A stretch of DNA of 13,130 bases, taken from NCBI GenBank assembly GCA_043740415.1, contig JAYUCJ010000040.1, forward strand, positions 1 through 13,130, written 5' to 3'. Below the pieces are notes generated by a model that was not told the origin of the DNA, ran no database searches, and was given only the letters and a program-made list of their open reading frames with translations. Origin of the DNA: Aalborgiella sp043740415 (GTDB lineage Bacteria; Pseudomonadota; Gammaproteobacteria; Burkholderiales; Burkholderiaceae_C). How positions within the stretch are numbered: the stretch's first letter is position 1; each line of letters opens with the position of its first letter. Positions 1 to 7,029 of the stretch are shown one piece after another. The translations under genes and the position numbers were made by a program.

Positions 1-1
1 T

Positions 2-1012
<1,011 letters not shown>

Positions 1013-1041
1013 GTTGCTTCGTTTAAGTTTTGCCCCCATTC

Positions 1042-1047
1042 AAGGAG
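1042..1047 (+). promoter_or_regulatory. Ribosome binding site for the GTG-started fadN-like gene
   Basis: AAGGAG lies 10 bases before the GTG at 1058. It decides the start: the first residues from this GTG (MSTFLVKKVAVLGAG) place the Rossmann glycine motif at residues 13-18, as expected for a hydroxyacyl-CoA dehydrogenase N-terminus. The same AAGGAGACCG string precedes the isomerase-family gene at 5575. Confidence 0.7.
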
Positions 1048-1057
1048 ACCGTTCATC

Positions 1058-3487
1058 GTGTCCACATTTCTAGTTAAAAAAGTCGCCGTTCTGGGCGCAG
1101 GGGTGATGGGTGCGCAAATTGCTGCTCATCTGGTCAATTGCAAAGTGCCGGTTATTTTGTTTGATCTGCCGGCTAAAGACAAAGATGGGGACGGGGCCCC
1201 GTCTTCTACATTCTCGAAGAACGGCATCGTCACCAAAGCGATCGACGGCTTGAAAAAGCTCAAACCGGCACCGCTGGGCGTGCCGGAAGATGCGGCATTG
1301 ATTCAAGCGGCCAACTACGAAGAGCACATGGCCTTGCTCACAGGTTGCGACCTCATCATCGAAGCCATTGCCGAACGCATGGACTGGAAGACCGACCTGT
1401 ACCACAAGATTGCACCCTTCATCGCTGAAGGCGCGATTGTGGCGAGCAACACATCAGGCTTGAGCATCACGAAACTGTCTGAAGCGCTGCCTGAAGCCAT
1501 CAAACCGCGTTTTTGCGGCATCCACTTTTTCAACCCACCGCGTTATATGTACCTGGTGGAGTTGATCAACACGCCGACCACGCAGCCACAGATTTTGGAC
1601 GACCTGGAAACATTCGTCACCAGCGGTTTGGGCAAAGGCGTGGTGCGTGCGCATGACACACCCAACTTCATCGCCAACCGCGTCGGCATTGCTGGCATGC
1701 TGGCAACCATGAAGCAGGTGGAAAACTTTGGCTTGAGCTACGACGTGGTGGACGATTTGACTGGCAAGAAGCTGGGTCGCGCCAGCTCAGGCACCTTCCG
1801 CACGGCTGATGTGGTGGGTTTGGACACCATGACGCACGTGATCAAGACCTTGCAAGACAATTTGACGATTGAAAGCGACCCGTTCTACGGCAACTTTGCG
1901 ACGCCAACCGTACTGGCCAAGCTGCTAGAACTGGGCAATCTGGGGCAAAAAACGGGTGCTGGTTTTTACAAAAAAGTAGGCCGTGACATTTTGCGTTTTG
2001 ATGCCGACGAACTAGATTACGTGCCCAGCGGCAAAAAAGCCGATGAAGTGGTCGGGCGCATGCTCAAAAAGCCGGCGGCCGAGCGTTTAAAACTGTTGCG
2101 CAACGCAGAAGGCGCAGAACCGCGCTTTTTGTGGGCCATCATCCGCGACCAATTGCATTATGCCGCCGTGCATTTACATATCGTCGCAGAAACCGCGCGT
2201 GACATCGATCTGGCGCTGCGCTGGGGTTTTGGCATGAAGCAAGGCCCGTTTGAGTTGTGGCAAGAGGCCGGCTGGTTGACCGTGGCCAACATGATCAAAG
2301 AAGATATTGACGCTGGTAAGGCGCTGTGCAAAGAACCACTGCCGGCGTGGGTGTTCACAGGCCCAGTCGCCGAGGCGGGAGGCGTACATACACCAGCGGG
2401 TTCGTGGAGCGCATCTGGCAACAAATTCATTGCGCGTCGCAATTTACCGGTGTATGCACGCCAGCACTTCCCGGAAGATGTGGCAGGCTCCATCTCGGTC
2501 AAAGCAGAAACAGCTGGCAAAACGGTGCATGAGGATGATGCGATTCGTTTGTGGACACTAGACAGCGAGGTTTTGATTGCCAGCATCAAAACCAAAATGC
2601 ACGCGATCAGCCCGGACGTGGCTGAAGGACTGAGTTTGGCTGTGGACTTGGCTGAGAAGGATTACCAAGGCTTGGTGATTTGGTCGCCCGACGAGATGTT
2701 CTCGGCTGGTGCAGACCTGCAAGCCATGCTGCCAGCTTTCATGATGGCGGGCGTGGGCGCGATCAACGAAGTCGAGCATGAGCTGCAAAAAGTGATGCTC
2801 AAACTGCGCTACGCCAGCGTGCCCACCGTCTCTGCTGTGCGCGGTTTGGCCTTGGGCGGTGGCTGCGAGATGGCGGTGTACTCTGCCAAACGCGTTGCGG
2901 CGATGGAGAGCTACATTGGCTTGGTTGAAGTGGGTGTGGGTCTGGTGCCTGGCGCAGGCGGTTTAGCCTGCATTGCGCGCCGTGCGGCTGAGACCGCATC
3001 CACCAGCACCAACAAAGACATTGTGCCGTTTTTGACGGAAGGCTTCACCGCTGCGGCCATGGCCAAGGTCGGCACCAGTGCGATTGAGTCGCGCAAACTG
3101 GGCTATTTGCTGGACACCGATGTGATTGTGCCGAACAAAGACGAGCTGCTGTTTGTGGCGATCAACGAAGCCAAGGCCTTGTACAAGAGCGGCTACCGTG
3201 CGCCGCACAAGCGCACGTTTGCAGTGGCTGGTCGCAATGGCATTGCCACGATCAAGGGCTCATTGGTCAACATGCGTGATGGCGGCTTCATCAGCACGCA
3301 TGATTTCCACATTGCTTCGCTGATTGCCCATGTGGTGTGCGGCGGCGATGTTGACGCTGGCACGCTGGTGACTGAAGAATATTTGATGACGCTGGAGCGC
3401 CAAGCCTTCTGCTCGCTGCTCACCCACCCCAAAACGCAGGAACGCATCATGGGCATGATGGCAACCGGCAAGCCTCTAAGAAATTAA
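1058..3487 (+). CDS. fadN: Bifunctional 3-hydroxyacyl-CoA dehydrogenase / enoyl-CoA hydratase, FadN type
   Basis: An 809-residue fusion for the hydration and NAD-dependent oxidation steps of beta-oxidation. The N-terminal half is the hydroxyacyl-CoA dehydrogenase: Rossmann motif GAGVMG at 13-18, NTSGLS at 131-136, the catalytic His156 in GIHFFNP, and NFIANRVG at 203-210. A helical dehydrogenase C-domain follows to about residue 430. The last third is a crotonase domain with SAGADL near 549 for the oxyanion hole, GGGCE with Glu604, and GLVEVGVGLVPGAGG with Glu624. The two Glu are 20 residues apart, like Glu144 and Glu164 of rat enoyl-CoA hydratase, so hydratase activity is expected. The order dehydrogenase then hydratase is that of Bacillus FadN and the reverse of E. 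coli FadB, hence the symbol. The start is GTG with a good ribosome binding site. The gene sits between an acyl-CoA dehydrogenase and a thiolase. Confidence 0.93.
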   Translation: MSTFLVKKVAVLGAGVMGAQIAAHLVNCKVPVILFDLPAKDKDGDGAPSSTFSKNGIVTKAIDGLKKLKPAPLGVPEDAALIQAANYEEHMALLTGCDLIIEAIAERMDWKTDLYHKIAPFIAEGAIVASNTSGLSITKLSEALPEAIKPRFCGIHFFNPPRYMYLVELINTPTTQPQILDDLETFVTSGLGKGVVRAHDTPNFIANRVGIAGMLATMKQVENFGLSYDVVDDLTGKKLGRASSGTFRTADVVGLDTMTHVIKTLQDNLTIESDPFYGNFATPTVLAKLLELGNLGQKTGAGFYKKVGRDILRFDADELDYVPSGKKADEVVGRMLKKPAAERLKLLRNAEGAEPRFLWAIIRDQLHYAAVHLHIVAETARDIDLALRWGFGMKQGPFELWQEAGWLTVANMIKEDIDAGKALCKEPLPAWVFTGPVAEAGGVHTPAGSWSASGNKFIARRNLPVYARQHFPEDVAGSISVKAETAGKTVHEDDAIRLWTLDSEVLIASIKTKMHAISPDVAEGLSLAVDLAEKDYQGLVIWSPDEMFSAGADLQAMLPAFMMAGVGAINEVEHELQKVMLKLRYASVPTVSAVRGLALGGGCEMAVYSAKRVAAMESYIGLVEVGVGLVPGAGGLACIARRAAETASTSTNKDIVPFLTEGFTAAAMAKVGTSAIESRKLGYLLDTDVIVPNKDELLFVAINEAKALYKSGYRAPHKRTFAVAGRNGIATIKGSLVNMRDGGFISTHDFHIASLIAHVVCGGDVDAGTLVTEEYLMTLERQAFCSLLTHPKTQERIMGMMATGKPLRN

Positions 3488-3490
3488 ACA

Positions 3491-3564
3491 CCCCCGAAGG
3501 CTTCGCCTTCCCCCTCAAGGGGGCAACACCAGCAGCCCGGCAAAGCCGGTTCTGCGGTGTTTTT
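3491..3564 (+). repeat. Intergenic hairpin cluster, probable dispersed repeat with terminator-like end
   Basis: The gap between fadN and fadA holds three inverted repeats in a row. The first is GAAGGC-TTC-GCCTTC (3496-3510). The second is CCCCC-TCAA-GGGGG (3510-3523). The third is an imperfect long stem with arms 3525-3541 and 3545-3561: outer AACACC/GGTGTT, then GCA/TGC, inner CCGGC/GCCGG around an AAA loop. Ts run from 3560 to 3564, so the last stem resembles an intrinsic terminator. The whole resembles a repeat I recall from intergenic regions of Comamonadaceae genomes, but this is from memory. Lying inside an operon, it could attenuate transcription, protect mRNA ends or simply be a repeat insertion. 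Confidence 0.65.
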
Positions 3565-3589
3565 GAAATAAAAGTCAAAGGAGAGATTT

Positions 3590-4786
3590 ATGAAACAAGT
3601 ACAAGAAGCCTACATTGTTGCCGCCACGCGCACCCCGATTGGACGCTCGCACCGCGGGTTCTTCCGCAACACACGTCCAGACGATTTGCTGGTCAAAGCC
3701 TTGCAAGCTGCTTTGGCGCAAGTACCGACACTGGACCCGCAGGCGATTGAAGATTTGATCTGCGGTTGCGCGATTCCAGAGGCCTCACAAGGCTTGAACA
3801 TCGCCCGGATTGGCGCGGTGCTGGCCGGTTTACCGCACAGCGTGGGCGGCATCACCGTCAATCGTTTTTGCGCATCCGGCCTGTCTGCCGTGCAAATGGC
3901 GGCAGACCGTATTCGTGTCGGTGAAGCCGATGTCATGATCGCTGCCGGCGTGGAGAGCATGAGCATGGTGCCGATGATGGGCAACAACCCGTCGCTGTCG
4001 CCCGCCATGTTTGACCACGACGAAAACATCGGCATCGCCTACGGCATGGGCTTGACCGCTGAGAAAGTAGCGAACCAATGGAAAATTGGCCGTGATGCGC
4101 AAGACGAGTTTGCTTACCAGTCGCATATGAAAGCGATTGCTGCGATGAAGGCCGGTGATTTCACGGCAGAAATTACGCCGATCGAAGTAACCGAGCGAAC
4201 ACCTAATCTTGCAACCGGCGAAGTAGCGACGACATCGCGCATTGTCAGCCTCGACGAAGGCGCTAGACCAGATACGACCGTTGAAGGTTTGGCCAAATTG
4301 AAAGCCGTTTTTGCAGCGCGTGGTTCAGTGACTGCCGGAAATAGTTCCCAAACCTCTGATGGTGCTGGCGCATTGATTTTGGCCAGCGAAAGTGCCGTGA
4401 AACGCTTTGGATTGAAGCCGCTTGCGCGTTTTGTGAGCTTTGCCAGCAAAGGCGTGCCGCCACATATCATGGGAATTGGCCCGATTGAAGCAATTCCGGC
4501 GGCGCTGCGTTATGCAGGTTTGAAACAAGACGATATTGACTGGTTTGAACTGAACGAGGCGTTTGCTGCGCAGTCTTTGGCTGTACTAAACACCTTGAAG
4601 CTTGACCCGAGCAAAGTGAATCCTATGGGCGGTGCGATTGCCTTGGGGCACCCGCTGGGTGCAACAGGCGCGATCCGTTCAGCCACCGTGATACATGCGT
4701 TACAACGAAAGCAACTCAAATACGGTATGGTGACCATGTGCGTCGGTATGGGGCAAGGCGCAGCAGGGATTTTTGAGCGAGTTTAA
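3590..4786 (+). CDS. fadA: Acetyl-CoA C-acyltransferase (3-ketoacyl-CoA thiolase)
   Basis: A 398-residue thiolase, a normal length for the family. It cleaves 3-ketoacyl-CoA with CoA to acetyl-CoA and a chain shortened by two carbons, completing the beta-oxidation turn. All active-site elements are visible: nucleophile Cys94 in NRFCASGLSA, Asn322 in NEAFAAQ, His354 in GGAIALGHPLGATGA and the proton-transferring Cys384 in CVGMGQGAAG. The GNSSQTSDGAGA motif lies near residue 250. The ATG at 3590 has AAAGGAGAG six bases upstream. Lying next to the FadN-type protein, the enzyme most likely forms the degradative thiolase partner; a biosynthetic acetoacetyl-CoA thiolase (PhaA/AtoB type) is less likely because of this context. 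The thiolase is separated from fadN by a 102-base gap with hairpins. Confidence 0.93.
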   Translation: MKQVQEAYIVAATRTPIGRSHRGFFRNTRPDDLLVKALQAALAQVPTLDPQAIEDLICGCAIPEASQGLNIARIGAVLAGLPHSVGGITVNRFCASGLSAVQMAADRIRVGEADVMIAAGVESMSMVPMMGNNPSLSPAMFDHDENIGIAYGMGLTAEKVANQWKIGRDAQDEFAYQSHMKAIAAMKAGDFTAEITPIEVTERTPNLATGEVATTSRIVSLDEGARPDTTVEGLAKLKAVFAARGSVTAGNSSQTSDGAGALILASESAVKRFGLKPLARFVSFASKGVPPHIMGIGPIEAIPAALRYAGLKQDDIDWFELNEAFAAQSLAVLNTLKLDPSKVNPMGGAIALGHPLGATGAIRSATVIHALQRKQLKYGMVTMCVGMGQGAAGIFERV

Positions 4787-4821
4787 AACTTCAAACCAAT
4801 ATTAAAAAGGGCTAGCTGAAC

Positions 4822-5562
4822 ATGAGTACCTCTCCCGTAGCCCTGATCATAGGCGCTGGCGATGCAACAGGTGGCGCTATCGCTGAGCGTTTTGCACGTG
4901 GTGGCTACGCTGCCTGCGTGACGCGCCGTAGTGCAGATAAGCTGCAAGCACTCAAGGACACCATCGAAACTGAAGGCGGCGTTTGCCATGCTTTTGGCAG
5001 CGATGCGCGCAAGGAAGAAGAAGTTGTCGCACTAGTTGAGCAGATCGAATCGACCATCGGACCGATTGAAGTGCTGGTGTTCAATATCGGTGCGAATGCG
5101 CCCAGCAGCGTGTTGGATGAAACAGCGCGCAAGTATTTCAAAATCTGGGAGATGGCATGCTTTAGCGGTTTTTTGAACGGACGTGAGGTGGCTAAACGGA
5201 TGGTCACGCGCGCATCTGTTGAGCGTAAGCAAAGTATTATTTTCACCGGCGCAACAGCCTCACTGCGTGGTGGTGCAAATTTTGCAGCCTTTTCTGGTGC
5301 AAAAATGGCACTACGCGCCTTGGCGCAGAGCATGGCACGCGAATTGGGGCCACAAGGTATCCATGTCGCACACAGTATCATCGATGGGGCCATTGATACT
5401 GCCTTTATCCGAGATACCTTTCCCGAGCGCTACGCGTTGAAAGATCAGGACGGCATTCTCAACCCTGATCACATTGCTGATGTGTATTGGATGCTGCATG
5501 AACAGCCACGCGATGCTTGGACGCACGAGCTTGATTTACGCCCCTACATGGAAAAGTTTTAA
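4822..5562 (+). CDS. Short-chain dehydrogenase-family protein without the catalytic Tyr (SDR_c10-like)
   Basis: A 246-residue protein with the SDR Rossmann fold, the usual length for classical SDRs. The glycine motif is degenerate: IGAGDATG at 10-17 instead of TGxxxGxG. The NAG motif is replaced by NIG at 88-90. At the active site the Tyr of YxxxK is Phe157, while Lys161 is kept (FSGAK), and the usual Ser position is Ala144. This matches the described SDR_c10 subgroup, which has Phe in place of Tyr and keeps the Lys. Normal Tyr/Ser hydride-transfer chemistry is therefore doubtful; a reductase with other chemistry, a binding protein or a different reaction is possible. Start ATG 4822 has only a weak AAAGGG about 10 bases upstream, 35 bases after fadA. 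Its stop overlaps the ribosome binding site of the next gene. The function is unknown but is linked by position to acyl-CoA metabolism. Confidence 0.85.
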   Translation: MSTSPVALIIGAGDATGGAIAERFARGGYAACVTRRSADKLQALKDTIETEGGVCHAFGSDARKEEEVVALVEQIESTIGPIEVLVFNIGANAPSSVLDETARKYFKIWEMACFSGFLNGREVAKRMVTRASVERKQSIIFTGATASLRGGANFAAFSGAKMALRALAQSMARELGPQGIHVAHSIIDGAIDTAFIRDTFPERYALKDQDGILNPDHIADVYWMLHEQPRDAWTHELDLRPYMEKF

Positions 5563-5574
5563 GGAGACCGGTCG

Positions 5575-6162
5575 ATGAAGACTTTTGAATTTTGGTTTGA
5601 TTTTGGCAGCCCAGCTGCTTATCTCGCCTTCACCCAAATCCCTCGGATAGAAGCAGAAACGGGCGCAAAGGCTATTTATTGCCCGATGCTGCTAGGCGGC
5701 GTTTTTCAAGCAACCGGCAACCATTCGCCGGCGACGATACCCGCCAAAGGCAAGTATATTTTTGATGACTTCAATCGGTATGCAAAACGTTACGGCGTGC
5801 CGTTCAACAACAATCCGCACTTCCCCATCAACACCTTGCTGCTGATGCGCGGGGCTGCAGGGATGCAGCAACAGCACCCTGAACAATTTTCGGCGTATTG
5901 CCGCGCGGTGTTTCAGGCTATTTGGGTGGATGCATTGAATATGAATGACCCAGCTACCGTGGGTGCAGTATTGCATAAAGCAGGTTTTGACCCGCAACAG
6001 CTGATGGCACTTGCAAATGATCCAGCGACTAAAGATGCGCTGAAAACCACAACGACCGAAGCCGTGTCGCGCGGCGCTTTTGGAGCGCCCACTTTTTTTG
6101 TTGACGGCCAGATGTTCTGGGGTCAAGACCGATTAGATTTTGTAAAGGAAGCATTGCAATGA
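5575..6162 (+). CDS. 2-hydroxychromene-2-carboxylate isomerase family protein (DsbA/kappa-GST fold)
   Basis: A 195-residue protein of the DsbA-like thioredoxin-fold family that includes NahD (2-hydroxychromene-2-carboxylate isomerase) and kappa-class glutathione transferases. The opening FWFDFGSPAAYLA places Ser12 where NahD has its active-site Ser; there is no CxxC, so it is not an oxidoreductase. Further family marks are GNHSP at 48-52, the cis-Pro loop GAFGAPTFFVDG (167-178, Pro172) and FWGQDRL at 181-187. A signal peptide is not seen, so it is cytoplasmic and probably glutathione-dependent. Start ATG 5575 has AAGGAG eight bases upstream, which overlaps the stop of the SDR gene. Its own stop overlaps the next start as ATGA. 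Naphthalene-pathway neighbours are absent, so the true substrate is probably not hydroxychromene carboxylate; a glutathione-dependent isomerisation or detoxification tied to acyl-CoA breakdown is only inferred. Confidence 0.88.
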   Translation: MKTFEFWFDFGSPAAYLAFTQIPRIEAETGAKAIYCPMLLGGVFQATGNHSPATIPAKGKYIFDDFNRYAKRYGVPFNNNPHFPINTLLLMRGAAGMQQQHPEQFSAYCRAVFQAIWVDALNMNDPATVGAVLHKAGFDPQQLMALANDPATKDALKTTTTEAVSRGAFGAPTFFVDGQMFWGQDRLDFVKEALQ

Positions 6163-6941
6163 GCGAGATGAACGCTAATAACGAGATTTTGATTCACGTC
6201 GAATTGGGCGTGATGACGATTACCTTCAACCGAGTAGAGAAGAAAAACTCCATTTCAACCGCCATGTATGCCACGATGGCGGATGCGCTGGTGCAAGCCG
6301 ATTCAAGTTCGGTTGTGCGAGTTGTCGTTTTCCAAGGGCATGAAGCCGTTTTTTGTGCTGGTAACGACATCGAAGACTTTTTGAAAGGGCCACCAACCTC
6401 TCAAGAGTCTCCCGTTATGCGGTTTTTATACGCCATCAGCAGTTTTTCGAAACCGCTGATAGCTTCTGTCTGCGGGCCTGCTGTGGGCGTTGGGACGACC
6501 ATGCTCTTGCACTGTGATCTGGTTTATGCAGGCGACAATGCCGCGTTTTCCATGCCCTTTGTGAATTTGGGTTTATGCCCGGAAGCAGCATCGAGCTTGC
6601 TGGTTCCACAAATGCTGGGGTACCACCGGGCGGCAGAAGCGCTGCTTTTGGGTGAACCCTTCATGGCAGAAGCCGCATTAGAGGTGGGCTTGGTGAATCG
6701 TGTGCTGCCACCATTGGAAGCCAATAATTATGCACAGGCGATCGCCCGAAAATTAGCCGCAAAGCCTGTCAGCTCGTTGATTGAGACCAAACGGTTAATG
6801 AAAAAAGGCCAAGCTGCTTTGGTAGCACAAAGCATAGGCGACGAAGCCAAGAGTTTTGGACGGATGCTTAGCGAGCCAGCTGCCAAGGAGGCTTTTGGGG
6901 CTTTTTTAGAGAAACGCAAACCTGATTTTACGAAGCTATAA
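6159..6941 (+). CDS. Enoyl-CoA hydratase/isomerase family protein, probable delta3,delta2-enoyl-CoA isomerase
   Basis: A 260-residue crotonase-fold protein, full length for the family. The oxyanion-hole segments are FCAGNDIEDF (65-74) and CGPAVGVGTT (105-114). Both hydratase glutamates are missing: the Glu144 position is Thr114 and the Glu164 position is Phe134. Instead there is LGLCPEAASS with Glu142, the position and context of the single catalytic Glu of peroxisomal and mitochondrial ECI2-type delta3,delta2-enoyl-CoA isomerases. I therefore read it as an isomerase that moves double bonds of unsaturated acyl-CoAs into the 2-position, complementing the hydratase domain of the FadN protein. 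Start ATG 6159 overlaps the previous stop (ATGA), with AAAGGAA eight bases upstream, so translation is probably coupled. It is the last gene of the operon. A routine pipeline would probably call it enoyl-CoA hydratase. Confidence 0.88.
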   Translation: MSEMNANNEILIHVELGVMTITFNRVEKKNSISTAMYATMADALVQADSSSVVRVVVFQGHEAVFCAGNDIEDFLKGPPTSQESPVMRFLYAISSFSKPLIASVCGPAVGVGTTMLLHCDLVYAGDNAAFSMPFVNLGLCPEAASSLLVPQMLGYHRAAEALLLGEPFMAEAALEVGLVNRVLPPLEANNYAQAIARKLAAKPVSSLIETKRLMKKGQAALVAQSIGDEAKSFGRMLSEPAAKEAFGAFLEKRKPDFTKL

Positions 6942-6955
6942 CCCGTGCAAATGTT

Positions 6956-7004
6956 ATTTATCGCCTAATATGCTACATATTTCATAGCATCTTAGGCGAT
7001 AAAT
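6956..7004. terminator. Long inverted repeat between convergent genes, possible bidirectional terminator
   Basis: Arms of 20 bases (6956-6975 and 6985-7004) pair with one mismatch around a nine-base loop (6976-6984). The core is ATCGCCTAA/TTAGGCGAT. The repeat lies 14 bases after the stop of the isomerase gene and 25 bases beyond the stop of the minus-strand OmpA-family gene, a typical place for a terminator shared by two convergent transcripts. No T tract follows the stem on either strand; the nearest Ts on the + strand are at 7021-7025. It may thus act with Rho, protect the mRNA 3' ends, or be a small mobile palindrome rather than a classical intrinsic terminator. Confidence 0.6.
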
Positions 7005-7029
7005 ACGCCGGCTATCTTCGTTTTTACAT

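Noticed and set aside
3610..4035. Open frame of 141 codons on the - strand
   Set aside because: It is antisense to the thiolase, which has all its catalytic residues; frames of this kind are common opposite GC-rich genes.
4905..5393. Open frame of 162 codons on the - strand
   Set aside because: It is antisense to the SDR gene and its translation shows no domain.
6159..6941. Naming the crotonase as a plain enoyl-CoA hydratase
   Set aside because: Both hydratase glutamates are absent and a Glu occupies the isomerase position.
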